DNA of 64,000 nucleotides from Tropicimonas isoalkanivorans (lineage in GTDB: Bacteria; Pseudomonadota; Alphaproteobacteria; Rhodobacterales; Rhodobacteraceae), in assembly GCF_900112335.1 (NCBI RefSeq), contig NZ_FOLG01000004.1, forward strand, positions 62,001 through 126,000. The letters run 5' to 3'. The notes below the pieces were generated by a model. The model was not told the DNA's origin and searched no databases. It saw nothing but the letters and a program-made list of their open reading frames with translations. A program made the position numbers and the translations under genes. Below are positions 17,525-25,216 of this stretch, one piece after another. Numbering within the stretch: position 1 is the first letter of the stretch; each line of letters opens with the position of its first letter.

Positions 17525-17899
17525 ATGATCCGCTTGAAATCTCTTTCCGCCATTCCGCTGATCCTGGTGGTCGCGGCCTGCGCAAACTCCGGTGCCAGCT
17601 ACCAGCCGGTCATCGACGGCCCCGTCGGCCCGAATTATTCCAACGACCTGGCCTATTGCCAGTCGCTTGCCGCACAGCAGGGCGCCTTCGACAGCAACAC
17701 CGGCGCCACCGCGGCCACTGGCGCGGCCATCGCGGGCGGCTCGACGGCCGTGTTCAACAACAAGGGCACCAACGTGCGCGACGCGGCCCTCCTGGGTGCC
17801 GCCGCGGGTATCGGCGCTGGCGCGCTGCAGCAGCAGCAGAACAAGGAAGTCCTGATCCGCAACTGTATGCGCGGCCGGGGCTACAACGTGGTCGGCTAA
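17525..17899 (+). CDS. Glycine-zipper lipoprotein
   Basis: A 124-residue lipoprotein. The signal peptide ends in the lipobox VVAAC (about 16-20), so Cys20 is lipidated. The mature part has Gly/Ala-rich stretches (TGATAATGAAIAGG and LLGAAAGIGAGAL) typical of glycine-zipper proteins that insert in or lie against membranes, and ends NCMRGRGYNVVG with a cysteine that can pair with the one in YCQSLAA. Such lipoproteins often attach to the outer membrane. It is followed by a strong terminator and is probably a single-gene unit. Confidence 0.82.
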   Translation: MIRLKSLSAIPLILVVAACANSGASYQPVIDGPVGPNYSNDLAYCQSLAAQQGAFDSNTGATAATGAAIAGGSTAVFNNKGTNVRDAALLGAAAGIGAGALQQQQNKEVLIRNCMRGRGYNVVG

Positions 17900-17921
17900 G
17901 CCGTCACGCGACCGACAGAAA

Positions 17922-17950
17922 GGCGCGCGGGAGACCGCGCGCCTTTTTTT
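17922..17950 (+). terminator. Intrinsic terminator after the glycine-zipper lipoprotein
   Basis: GGCGCGCGG and CCGCGCGCC form a perfect nine-pair stem around GAGA, followed by seven T residues. Confidence 0.92.
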
Positions 17951-18012
17951 GTGCCTTGGGGAAGGGGCGCGTGCGGCCTTGGCGGGCGTGCAGGTGGGCC
18001 GCCGGCGGATCA

Positions 18013-18026
18013 TTGACTCAGGTCAA
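18013..18026 (+). promoter_or_regulatory. FNR-like box TTGACTCAGGTCAA
   Basis: A symmetric TTGAC-N4-GTCAA site whose centre is about 69 bp before the ATG of the small membrane protein at 18089. The pattern fits Crp/FNR-family regulators (FnrL, DnrD or NnrR type). A promoter with the site near -41.5 would leave a leader of roughly 28 nt. Confidence 0.6.
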
Positions 18027-18088
18027 GGACAGAAAGAGGTATCGCAGATACGGGTTTTCGCGATTGTACGCTTTGACCCGGAGGAGCC

Positions 18089-18265
18089 ATGTTCCGCCTT
18101 GCCCTGCTGCTTTTCGTCGTGATTGGTGCCTCGATGGCCGGCATATTCATCGTCGCCGCGCTCGTGGCGGGCCTCGATACGCAGACGCCCATCGTTTGGG
18201 CGGCCGTGCTCGGCTTTGTCGCGGCCGTGCCCGTCAGCTACCTGGTGGCGCGGCAACTGACCTGA
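18089..18265 (+). CDS. Two-TM microprotein behind an FNR-like box
   Basis: A 58-residue protein with two hydrophobic helices (about 3-28 and 34-53) joined by the short polar turn GLDTQTP and ending VPVSYLVARQLT. GAGGAG stands just before ATG 18089. It resembles the minus-strand microprotein at 20618-20809: same length class, MFRLALLL versus MLRLTLLI start, and PVSYLVARQL versus PVAWLIAQKL end. Both have an FNR-type box in front. A small inner-membrane protein made under low oxygen is the likely reading; the biochemical role is unknown. Confidence 0.72.
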   Translation: MFRLALLLFVVIGASMAGIFIVAALVAGLDTQTPIVWAAVLGFVAAVPVSYLVARQLT

Positions 18266-18268
18266 GCG

Positions 18269-18403
18269 TCACATGCGCTGCTGCACGTTCCGGGCGCTGT
18301 CGGAGACAAAATCACCGGCGGTGGAGATGTCCCGTCCGGCGCCCTGAACGGTGGCGCAGGCGGAAAGGGTGAGCAGCACGAGCGGCAGGATCAGTCGGCG
18401 CAT
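18269..18403 (-). CDS. Entericidin-family lipoprotein microprotein
   Basis: A 44-residue protein below usual size cut-offs. The signal peptide MRRLILPLVLLTLSAC ends in a lipobox, with Cys16 as the lipidation site, followed by ATVQGAGRDISTAG and SDSARNVQQRM. The motif AC-(x)TVxGAGxDxxxAG is the mark of entericidin A/B proteins, small envelope lipoproteins linked to a stress-related bacteriolytic pair in enteric bacteria. Only one copy is found, without an evident antidote partner, so in this lineage it is probably a stress-responsive envelope lipoprotein. Its stop lies 3 bp from the end of the convergent microprotein gene. Confidence 0.82.
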   Translation of the reverse strand: MRRLILPLVLLTLSACATVQGAGRDISTAGDFVSDSARNVQQRM

Positions 18404-18998
18404 GACGCAAGTCCAGTATCGTTTCGGCGCCGCAATCTAGGACCGCCGCCAACCATGCGCAAGCGGTCTCCGGGGCTGCTGAGCCGGGGGGACGGGGCGG
18501 TATGTGGTGCCCGCTTGGAGGGTGCGTCGTTGGGCGGGCGCGGTCGATGCGTTCTTCGGGTGTCCGTGGCCGTACGCCGCTGCATACCGTTTCCGGTGTG
18601 GAAACCGGGGTTGGGGCGGTCTGTGGTGGTCCAGGCGGACTTGCGGGCCCGATGGCGGTGGCTGGGACAACTGGAGGGACGGCGCCGGACGGCTGCGATA
18701 TGGCGGTGAGCGTCCGCGGGCGCGTTTGGGAGGATCGTTCGGGTCTGGTGGGCGCCGTCGTGCGCGGCGGCCGTCGCGAGGAGGCTGGCCGTCGGGCTGT
18801 CTCCGACAGAATCACTCGCGGTTGGGATGCGTGCGTTCACCCGAGCGCGGGGGCGGCTGTGGCTTCGGCGGCGGGCCGGGTGCGCGGGTTTCCGCCGTGG
18901 CGGTGGCCGATAGGAGAGGGAGGCGCAGTGAGAGGGGGAATGACCGTGCCTTCGGCCATTTGGGGTGCCGATTCAGTCGGTTGGCGCGGGATTGCCGC
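18404..18998 (+). other. Long G-rich non-coding region
   Basis: This 595-bp stretch is strikingly G-rich on the given strand and has no gene that I can support. Open frames exist on both strands but are Arg/Gly/Pro-rich and lack ribosome sites. Short blocks recur loosely (GGGGCGGTATGTGGTG near 18496 and GGGGCGGTCTGTGGTG near 18614), so an old duplication is possible. The promoter of the entericidin gene should lie at its left end. Confidence 0.55.
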
Positions 18999-19373
18999 CT
19001 AGAGCCGACCGCGCCAGACGAGCCAGGTGACGACCGCGGCGAAGATCACCAGAATATTGAAGGCCAGCGGGGCCACGATGCCCAAGACCTGCCCGATCCG
19101 CCGGTCCCGCACGTTCACGCTGTCGAGATAGCGGCGCAGGTTGTCCTCCGCCCGCTGGGTTTTCTGGGGGTCAACCTGCGGGGCGAGCTTCGGGTGGAGG
19201 CAGATTTTCTCCATATCTACCAGATACTTGACGTCTTTCTTCACGGCGCGCGGCAGGATGCGGCGGCCGCGGCGGAGTTTGACCTCCAGCCGGTCCTCGC
19301 CGCCGAGGCCGAGCTTTTCACGCATCTTCCCAGCGAGGGCGGCGTTGGTTTCCGGAAGCGACACTTCAAACAT
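18999..19373 (-). CDS. Tail-anchored membrane protein of unknown function
   Basis: A 124-residue protein. Residues 1-95 are basic, helical and soluble-looking (LRRGRRILPRAVKKDVKYL, QRAEDNLRRYLDSVNVRDRR), and a single hydrophobic segment at about 98-119 followed by WRGRL anchors the C-terminus, so the N-terminal part probably faces the cytoplasm. No known domain is recognised. ATG 19373 was chosen over an upstream in-frame codon at 19415 because the latter runs into the divergent gene's leader. It is divergent from the esterase gene, with 83 bp between starts. Confidence 0.68.
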   Translation of the reverse strand: MFEVSLPETNAALAGKMREKLGLGGEDRLEVKLRRGRRILPRAVKKDVKYLVDMEKICLHPKLAPQVDPQKTQRAEDNLRRYLDSVNVRDRRIGQVLGIVAPLAFNILVIFAAVVTWLVWRGRL

Positions 19374-19456
19374 GAATGCGTTGTACCCCGTTGAACGTCC
19401 GGCGAAAACGGTCAATCAACGGAGGGTGCCAACCCTCAGGATTCCTTGGTAAATCA

Positions 19457-20218
19457 ATGCTCGCAACGTATCGCTACGGCCCCGACGAGGGCCGGCCCCT
19501 TCTGATCGTCCACGGCCTATTCGGCTCCGCCCGCAACTGGGGTGTCCTGGCCAAGCGCCTGTCGGTCGACCGGCCCGTTCTGACGGTGGACATGCGCAAC
19601 CACGGAGAGAGCTTCCGGGCAGAGGCGCACGGCTATGAGGACATGGCCGAAGATCTGGCGCAAGTGATTGAAGAGAATGGGGGAAATGTCGACCTGCTCG
19701 GACATTCCATGGGCGGCAAGTCGGCGATGATGCTGGCGCTGACGCGGCCGGAGTTCGTCCGCCGACTCATCGTCGCGGACATTGCGCCGGTGGCCTACAG
19801 CCACACGCAGCTTCACCTGGTGGAAGCGATGCAGGAGCTGGAGATCGAGGGACTGAAGAAGCGCAGCGATGCCGACCGGGCGCTGGAACGCACCGTTCCG
19901 GACTCCCAGACGCGCTCGTTTCTCCTGCAATCTCTGGACGTTAAGGCCCCGACGCCGCGGTGGAAGCTAAACTTGGACGTGCTGGCCGAGGAGATGGACA
20001 AAATCCTGGGGTGGCCCGCGACCGATGGACGCTTCGACGGCCCGACGCTGTTTTTGTCCGGTGCGCGGTCGGATTACGTGCTGCCCGACTATCGCTCTGA
20101 CATCAAAGCTTTGTTCCCTGCCGCCCAATTCGCGAAGATCCCCGACGCCGGGCATTGGCTGCATGCGGACCGGCCGCGGGAGTTCGAAGCGACGGTCGCG
20201 GCGTACCTTTCGGCCTGA
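19457..20218 (+). CDS. Alpha/beta hydrolase, YbfF-type esterase
   Basis: A 253-residue alpha/beta hydrolase. VHGLFGSARNW holds the oxyanion loop, LLGHSMGGKSAM the nucleophile elbow (Ser), LFLSGARSDYV the acid strand, and PDAGHWLHAD the catalytic His. The pattern fits YbfF-like esterases, which cleave short- to medium-chain acyl esters and acyl-CoA in vitro. The start ATG 19457 fits the family; the natural substrate is unknown. It precedes a small hypothetical gene with an 79-bp gap and may share its promoter. Confidence 0.85.
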   Translation: MLATYRYGPDEGRPLLIVHGLFGSARNWGVLAKRLSVDRPVLTVDMRNHGESFRAEAHGYEDMAEDLAQVIEENGGNVDLLGHSMGGKSAMMLALTRPEFVRRLIVADIAPVAYSHTQLHLVEAMQELEIEGLKKRSDADRALERTVPDSQTRSFLLQSLDVKAPTPRWKLNLDVLAEEMDKILGWPATDGRFDGPTLFLSGARSDYVLPDYRSDIKALFPAAQFAKIPDAGHWLHADRPREFEATVAAYLSA

Positions 20219-20297
20219 CAGTTGTCATGGATTAATTACGCCGCGTCACTTTATGTGGTACTTTCTCCCCAGTGATCAGCCGAAAGGGGAGGATAGG

Positions 20298-20573
20298 ATG
20301 ATCGCACTAGACGATATCGAGGACATGACCTGTCTCTCGAGGAAGGAGATCGCGGCGCTCGCCGAACACGAGCACATAGGCGATTTCGACGCTTCCATGC
20401 TTGCCGAATACCTCATGCACCTGCCAAAGGGGCCGCAGAAGGTGCAGCAGATGATCTGCGAGGATATGCGGGAGGCGATACGGCACGGCGACCTGGATCA
20501 TGCCAGGGAACTGTTTCTCACACTTCAACACTTCGTAAAGGACCATCCGGAGGCCATTCGGGGAGCCGCATGA
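20298..20573 (+). CDS. Conserved-looking small helical protein, unknown function
   Basis: A 91-residue acidic, all-helical protein without membrane segments or signal: MIALDDIEDMTCLSRKEI at the start, then helices with GPQKVQQMICEDMREAIRHG and ARELFLTLQHF. It has one His cluster (AEHEHIG) and two Cys but no clear metal motif. GGGGAGGA precedes ATG 20298. It sits next to, and convergent with, the FNR-box microprotein gene, which may hint at a role in respiration-related control, but this is only positional. Confidence 0.72.
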   Translation: MIALDDIEDMTCLSRKEIAALAEHEHIGDFDASMLAEYLMHLPKGPQKVQQMICEDMREAIRHGDLDHARELFLTLQHFVKDHPEAIRGAA

Positions 20574-20617
20574 CTTTAGAGATCCGACTTTTTACGAACG
20601 ACCTTCTGGTCGGCGAT

Positions 20618-20809
20618 TCATCCCTCGTGGAGTTTCTGCGCAATCAGCCACGCTACGGGGACGCCAAGTATCAGGCCGATGACGATGGCCGCTATGATCG
20701 CCTTGGCGGAGACGAAACCCATCACGAGTACGGCGACGATGCCGACGCCCATGATGACGGTGGACGCAAGTGCGTGGATCAGCAGGGTGAGTCTCAGCAT
20801 CGTCGTCAT
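20618..20809 (-). CDS. Two-TM microprotein behind an FNR box (paralogue)
   Basis: A 63-residue membrane protein with two helices (about 5-32 and 36-56) and the ending VPVAWLIAQKLHEG. It is related in size, start and end to the protein at 18089-18265. ATG 20809 (MTTMLRL) or 20800 are the possible starts; the in-frame extension to 20893 runs through the FNR box and was rejected. A perfect FNR palindrome lies about 50 bp upstream. Proteins of this kind have no enzymatic domain; a small partner or stabiliser of a low-oxygen membrane complex is one possibility. Confidence 0.75.
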   Translation of the reverse strand: MTTMLRLTLLIHALASTVIMGVGIVAVLVMGFVSAKAIIAAIVIGLILGVPVAWLIAQKLHEG

Positions 20810-20858
20810 CCAATCAGAGCCGTCGGCCGCCGGATACCCGGCGGGCGTCCGGGGCACC

Positions 20859-20872
20859 TTGATTCGGATCAA
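20859..20872 (-). promoter_or_regulatory. FNR box TTGAT-N4-ATCAA
   Basis: TTGATTCGGATCAA (reads TTGATCCGAATCAA on the minus strand) is a perfect five-base dyad matching the FNR/FnrL consensus. With the centre at -41.5, a -10 element would fall near TATCCG at 20836-20831, and the ATG of the microprotein (20809) some 15 nt after the start of transcription. Confidence 0.78.
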
Positions 20873-20911
20873 GAAGCTATCGTCTGAATGCATCTTTTCT
20901 GAAGATGTGCG

Positions 20912-20941
20912 CGCGCCGCCTGCCTGTCAGGCGGCGCGTTT
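20912..20941 (+). terminator. Strong hairpin with short T run
   Basis: CGCGCCGCCTG and CAGGCGGCGCG form a perfect 11-pair stem around CCTGT, followed by TTTCGTT. It points in the plus direction but lies 340 bp after the nearest plus-strand gene end, so it may insulate the gene at 21016 from read-through. Confidence 0.5.
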
Positions 20942-21015
20942 CGTTGTGGACGCGCGGCGCCGCTTGCACCGGGGGCCGGGGCGTGACTTGATACGAGGCC
21001 GAGGAGGAGCAAGCG

Positions 21016-21276
21016 ATGTCACTGAACGAGATCGCCCATCGGGCGCTGGAGGAAATCAAGCGGATCGAGGGAATCGGCGTCACGGATGGGCACGAGGCGG
21101 AGATCCTCGCGGCAATCGACAAGGCGATGCACGGGGCGATGGAGATCTGCTCGCGGGAAAATGCCGACATCGTCGAGCAGCACCTGAGCCATGCCACAGG
21201 CGCGGCGGAGCGGATCAACGAGGAGGCGGACCGCCGCCGCACCCTGCTGGTCGCCAACCTGTCGGCGCTGCGCTGA
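21016..21276 (+). CDS. Small helical protein, unknown function
   Basis: An 86-residue soluble protein, probably all alpha-helical, acidic, with one Cys (ICSRENADIVEQH). No motif is recognised. A ribosome site GGAGGAG lies just before ATG 21016. It is a short single-gene unit ending 8 bp before the convergent MFS transporter gene. Confidence 0.7.
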   Translation: MSLNEIAHRALEEIKRIEGIGVTDGHEAEILAAIDKAMHGAMEICSRENADIVEQHLSHATGAAERINEEADRRRTLLVANLSALR

Positions 21277-21284
21277 GGGTGCCG

Positions 21285-22583
21285 TCAGCCGGGCGCCGCC
21301 CGGCCGCGCGGCCCGCCGACGTAGAGCAGGACCCCGCCCACCATCAGGGCGGCGGCGAGAAGGAAGGTCGCGCCCGGGTGGTGGAACGACGCGCCTTCGC
21401 GGGTGGTGAGGTAGAACACCTGGGTCATCAGGAGCGGCGCGAGGACGGTGGCGAGCGAGATGGTCGAGGTCACCACGCCCTGCAACTCTCCCTGCGCATC
21501 CGCGCTGACTCGTTGTGACATGAGCCCCTGCAGTGCAGGAACGGCCACGGAGCCGATGGCGGAGATGGGCGTGAGGATCAGCCCGAAAGTGCCGGAGGTG
21601 ACGAGGCCGAGGGTGGTGAGAATGACCACTTCGGCGCAGAGGCCGAACAGGATCGTGCCGTCCTCCCCCAGCCGCCGAAGGATCGGCCGGATCAGCCCCG
21701 CCTGCACGATGGTGAAGCCGATGCCGAAGAGGGCGAGGGAGAGGCCGACCATGGGCGTGTCCCAGCCGAAGCGGAGCGGGGTGAAGTAGGCCCAGATCGC
21801 CGGGTAGACGTAGAGGGCGAACTCGTAGATCGCGAGGACCGCCATGAGCCGCCCCACGCCGGGCAGACTACCGACATGGGCGATGGCGCCGAAGGGGTTC
21901 GCGCGCCGCCAGCTGAACGGGCGCCGGAGGGGGCGGGTCACCGTTTCGGGCAGGACGACGAGGCCGAGCACCAGGTTGGCCACCGCGAGGGCGGCGGCGG
22001 CGTAGAAGGGGGCGCGCGGGCCGAAGACGCCGAGGGCGCCGCCGAGGACCGGGCCCAGCACGAAGCCCACGCCGTAGGCCGCGTGGGTGAGCGCGAAGCG
22101 GGCGGCTTTCTCCTGCGGGCGGGAGATGTCGGCGACGAAGGCCATGGCGGTCGCGTGGGTGGCCGCCAGCACGCCGCCGAAGACGCGGGCGGCGAGCAGC
22201 ATCCAGATCGAGCCGGTCACCGCCATCACAAGGTAGTCCACCGCCATCACCGCGAGCGAGGCGAGCAGCACCGGCCGGCGGCCGTGCGCATCCGAGAGCG
22301 CGCCGAGGATGGGGCCGAAGAGGAACTGCATCACCGCGTATCCGGTGGCGAGGATGCCACCCCAGACGGCGGCCTCGGCCAGCGTGGCGCCTTCGACGTC
22401 CCGGATCAGGTCCGGCATCACCGGCAGGATCAGCCCGATTCCCATCGCGTCGATCACCAGGGTCGCGAGGATGAACACCAGCGGCAGGCGGGAGTCGCGG
22501 GAAACCGGGGGCAGGGGGGGCGCCCGTCCCGAAGGGCTCCCCTCCGGGTCGGTGGGGGCGGCGTCGCGATGGTCGGTGGGCAT
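21285..22583 (-). CDS. MFS transporter of the DHA1/TetA-like group
   Basis: A 432-residue transporter with twelve hydrophobic segments. After a Pro-rich polar N-terminus (1-30), the first helix reads LATLVIDAMGIGLILPVMPDL, and the loop GALSDAHGRRPVLL is the classical MFS signature between helices 2 and 3, as in TetA-type proton antiporters. RRLGEDGTILFG in the second half is the related loop. Similar proteins export drugs or small organic molecules; the sequence alone does not tell whether this one gives resistance. ATG 22583 lies 5 bp after the preceding gene's stop, so it is the last gene of a five-gene operon, perhaps exporting or importing a compound handled by those enzymes. Confidence 0.85.
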   Translation of the reverse strand: MPTDHRDAAPTDPEGSPSGRAPPLPPVSRDSRLPLVFILATLVIDAMGIGLILPVMPDLIRDVEGATLAEAAVWGGILATGYAVMQFLFGPILGALSDAHGRRPVLLASLAVMAVDYLVMAVTGSIWMLLAARVFGGVLAATHATAMAFVADISRPQEKAARFALTHAAYGVGFVLGPVLGGALGVFGPRAPFYAAAALAVANLVLGLVVLPETVTRPLRRPFSWRRANPFGAIAHVGSLPGVGRLMAVLAIYEFALYVYPAIWAYFTPLRFGWDTPMVGLSLALFGIGFTIVQAGLIRPILRRLGEDGTILFGLCAEVVILTTLGLVTSGTFGLILTPISAIGSVAVPALQGLMSQRVSADAQGELQGVVTSTISLATVLAPLLMTQVFYLTTREGASFHHPGATFLLAAALMVGGVLLYVGGPRGRAAPG

Positions 22584-22588
22584 GGGCG

Positions 22589-23374
22589 TCAGTGACCGAT
22601 GGCGGTCAGGAACTCCATCAGCCGCTCGGTGTAGTCGTCGGGCCGCTCCACGCAGGGGATGTGGCCTGACCGGCGGATCAGGTGGAATTCGGAGCCCCTC
22701 ACTAGGCCCGCCGTCTCCCGAACCAGATCGGGCGGGGTGGAGCCGTCCTCCGAGCCCGCGATGGCCAGCGTGGGAAGAGTCAGCCCCGACGTCGGCGTGT
22801 AGAAATCTGTGCCGGCGATGGCCTGACAGGTGCCGATGTAGCCTTGCTCGGGCGAGCGCGTGACCATGTTCCGCCAGAGCCTGAGTTCCGGCGTGGCGCG
22901 GAGCTCGGCCGTGAACCACTTCTCCATGATGCCGTCGGCAAGGGACTCCAGGCCGCCCGATTTCACGGCGGCGACGCGGTCCTCCCACGTCTCCTTCGTT
23001 CCGATCTTGGCGGCGGTGTTGGAGAGCACCATGGCTCGCACCAGATCCAGGCGCTTTACCGCGAGGCCCTGGGCGACCATACCGCCCACGGACAGGCCGA
23101 CGAAGACCGCGTCGCGGACCTCGAGCTGGTCCAGCAGGCGTTCGACGTCCCGCACGAGGGCGCCCATGGAGTAGGGAGGCGGGGGGCAGTCCGAGAGGCC
23201 GTGACCGCGCATGTCGTAACGCAGGATGCGGTATTGGCCGGGCAGGCGGGCGACGACCTTGTCCCAGATCCGCAGGTCCGTTCCGAGCGAGTTGGCGAAG
23301 ACGATGGGCGCGCCGTGCGGGTTGCCGTCCTCGCGCCAATGCAGGCCGATGTCGCCGAGGTCTGCCATATGCAT
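22589..23374 (-). CDS. Alpha/beta hydrolase, 3-oxoadipate enol-lactonase-like
   Basis: A 261-residue alpha/beta hydrolase. FANSLGTDLRIWD is the oxyanion-side loop, VGLSVGGMVAQGLA the nucleophile elbow (Ser), AGSEDGSTPPDLV the acid and RRSGHIPCVE the catalytic His. This set, especially NSLGTDLRIWD and SVGGM, matches PcaD, which opens 3-oxoadipate enol-lactone in the protocatechuate branch of the beta-ketoadipate pathway. No other pca gene is in the window, so either the enzyme acts elsewhere or it serves a related lactone or ester. The start is ATG 23374 or 23368. It lies 37 bp after the dehydratase gene and 5 bp before the MFS gene. Confidence 0.8.
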   Translation of the reverse strand: MHMADLGDIGLHWREDGNPHGAPIVFANSLGTDLRIWDKVVARLPGQYRILRYDMRGHGLSDCPPPPYSMGALVRDVERLLDQLEVRDAVFVGLSVGGMVAQGLAVKRLDLVRAMVLSNTAAKIGTKETWEDRVAAVKSGGLESLADGIMEKWFTAELRATPELRLWRNMVTRSPEQGYIGTCQAIAGTDFYTPTSGLTLPTLAIAGSEDGSTPPDLVRETAGLVRGSEFHLIRRSGHIPCVERPDDYTERLMEFLTAIGH

Positions 23375-23411
23375 GTCCGTCTGCTCCCTGACTTGCCGTG
23401 GACCGAGTGCG

Positions 23412-24383
23412 TCAGCCCTCTCCGTAGCGCTCCAGCGCGGTGCGGAAAACCCCCGGATCGACATTGCCGCCGGACGCGGTGCAGATGACCGGACCGTCGG
23501 CGAGCTCGCCCCCACGGAAGAGGGCGGCGGCGAGCGCCACGGCTCCGCCGGGCTCCAGCACGATCTTGAGGCGCAGGAAGGCGAGCGCCATGGCCCGCAG
23601 GCACTCCTCGTCGCTGACGGTCAGGCCGGGCCCGCAGAGGCGGTGCATGATGGGGAACGTGAGTTTGCCGGGCGCGGGCGTGATGATAGCGTCGCAGATG
23701 GAGCCGGTGAGCGCGGGGTTGGTTACGATCTGCCCGGCCGCGAGGGAGCGGGCGACGTCGTCGAACGCCTCGGGCTCCACGGTGCGGACTGTCATGCCCG
23801 GCGCGCGGGCCTCCAGCGCGAGGGCGATGCCGCTGGTCAGACCGCCCCCGCCGCAGCAGGTGAGGACCGTGGCGCGCTTCACGCCCGCCTCCGCCGCCTG
23901 TTCCGCGATCTCAAGCCCGCAGGTGCCCTGTCCGGCGATCACCAGCGGCTCATCGAAGGGGCGGACGAGGGTGAGGCCGCGCTCCTGCGACAGCCGTTCG
24001 CCGATGGCGTCCCGGTCCTCCGTCGCGCGGTCGTAGGTGATGACCTCGGCCCCGAGCGCGGCGGTGTTCTCGCGCTTCAGCTTCGGCGCGTCGGCGGGCA
24101 TCACGATCACGGACGGCAGGCCCCGGAGCCGGGCGGCCATGGCGATCCCCTGGGCGTGGTTGCCGGAGGAGAAGGCGATGACGCCCCGGGTGTCGGCGGG
24201 CAGGGCGGAGATGGCCGACCACGCGCCGCGAAACTTGAAGCTGCCGGTGTGCTGGAGGCATTCGGCCTTCACCAGCACGGGCCGGCCGGCGATCTCGTCG
24301 AGAAAGGGGGAGGTGAGGAGCGGCGTGCGACGGGCCCGCCCGGCGAGGCGGGCGGCCGCGGCCTCGATATCCGCGATGTTCAC
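23412..24383 (-). CDS. Threonine/serine dehydratase (PLP, fold type II)
   Basis: A 323-residue PLP enzyme. KAECLQHTGSFKFRGAWSA holds the Schiff-base lysine (SFKFRG), SSGNHAQG the phosphate-side motif, CCGGGGLTSGIA the glycine-rich PLP phosphate loop, and CTASGGNVDP the C-terminal serine/threonine dehydratase motif. Enzymes of this type deaminate L-threonine or L-serine, or act on D-serine, 3-hydroxyaspartate or racemise serine. It lacks the regulatory C-terminal domain of biosynthetic IlvA (about 500 residues), so a catabolic role is likely. The start is GTG 24383, overlapping the previous stop as GTGA, a sign of coupled translation. Confidence 0.87.
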   Translation of the reverse strand: MNIADIEAAAARLAGRARRTPLLTSPFLDEIAGRPVLVKAECLQHTGSFKFRGAWSAISALPADTRGVIAFSSGNHAQGIAMAARLRGLPSVIVMPADAPKLKRENTAALGAEVITYDRATEDRDAIGERLSQERGLTLVRPFDEPLVIAGQGTCGLEIAEQAAEAGVKRATVLTCCGGGGLTSGIALALEARAPGMTVRTVEPEAFDDVARSLAAGQIVTNPALTGSICDAIITPAPGKLTFPIMHRLCGPGLTVSDEECLRAMALAFLRLKIVLEPGGAVALAAALFRGGELADGPVICTASGGNVDPGVFRTALERYGEG

Positions 24384-25216
24384 GAGATCTGCTCGAGGTA
24401 GGTCTGGATCACGCCGACGGCTTCGGGTTCGTCGAGGAAGGGGACGTGCCCACGGTCCGGCACCTCGCCATAGATCAGGCCGGGGTGGCGGCGAACCATC
24501 TCCGTGGCCGTCTCGGGCAGCAGCAGGTCGGAATTGGCGCCCCGGATCAGGCCGACGGGCAGTTGCGCCAAGGCGTCGAACAGCGGCCAGAGGTCCGGCG
24601 CCTCGCCGGCGGCGGACTGTTCCACCAAGGCGCGCGCAATGCGTGGATCGTAGCGCAGGTCCAGCCCGTCTGGCTCCTGTCGCCACAGGCGTCGGGCGTA
24701 GGCGCGCCATTGATCGTGGGAGACGTTGCGGAAGGCCGGGGCCATTGCGTCGGGCAGGCGTGTGGCGGCCTCGTCGTAGTCGCGGTAGCCGGGGCGGTTC
24801 CCGAGGTAGCCCATGATATGCGTCAGGCCCTGTGGCGAGAGGTCCGGACCGATGTCGTTCAGGATCACGCCGTGCAGCCGGCTGGCGACCGCGGCGGCGA
24901 GGCCCATGGCGATCAGGCCGCCGCGGGAGGTGCCGAGGATCGTCACCTTGTCCAGCCCGAGGTGGTCGAGCAGCGCCAGCGCGTCCTGGGCTTCCTGCGG
25001 GACGGTGTAGTTGAGGTAATCGGGGTCCCAGTCGGACTGGCCGCGCCCGCGGCTGTCCAGCCGGATGATGCGGGCGCTGTCGGCGAAGCGCTCCAGCACC
25101 GGCTCGAAATCGGCCATGTTGCGGGACAGGCCGGCAAGGCAGAGGATCGGGTGGCCGCTGCCCTGGTCGTCGTAGGCCAGGCGCAGGCCGTCAGCGGATT
25201 GGAAGAACTGTGTCAT
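24380..25216 (-). CDS. Alpha/beta hydrolase
   Basis: A 278-residue alpha/beta hydrolase. LCLAGLSRNMADF marks the oxyanion loop, LGTSRGGLIAMGLA the nucleophile elbow with Ser, LIRGANSDLLLPE the acid region and PDRGHVPFLDEP the catalytic His. RLDSRGRGQSDWD is a typical strand-4 loop. Haloalkane dehalogenases have Asp as nucleophile; here it is Ser, so an esterase/lipase or C-C hydrolase is expected. Its start overlaps the upstream dehalogenase-like gene (ATGA), and its own stop overlaps the dehydratase start. Substrate unknown. Confidence 0.83.
   Translation of the reverse strand: MTQFFQSADGLRLAYDDQGSGHPILCLAGLSRNMADFEPVLERFADSARIIRLDSRGRGQSDWDPDYLNYTVPQEAQDALALLDHLGLDKVTILGTSRGGLIAMGLAAAVASRLHGVILNDIGPDLSPQGLTHIMGYLGNRPGYRDYDEAATRLPDAMAPAFRNVSHDQWRAYARRLWRQEPDGLDLRYDPRIARALVEQSAAGEAPDLWPLFDALAQLPVGLIRGANSDLLLPETATEMVRRHPGLIYGEVPDRGHVPFLDEPEAVGVIQTYLEQIS

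Noticed and set aside
18089-18265. The label 'CTP synthetase', which I recall being given to microproteins of this kind in databases
   Set aside because: CTP synthetase has over 500 residues with synthetase and amidotransferase domains; a 58-residue two-helix protein cannot be that enzyme.
18700-18840. A second entericidin-like gene on the minus strand (frame with PTASDSVGDSPTAS)
   Set aside because: Similarity to the entericidin at 18269 is limited to a dozen residues, there is no lipobox or signal peptide in frame, and no ribosome site.
21285-22583. MFS transporter as a tetracycline resistance determinant
   Set aside because: It has the general DHA1 loop GALSDAHGRRP, but it is embedded in an enzyme operon and nothing ties it to tetracycline.
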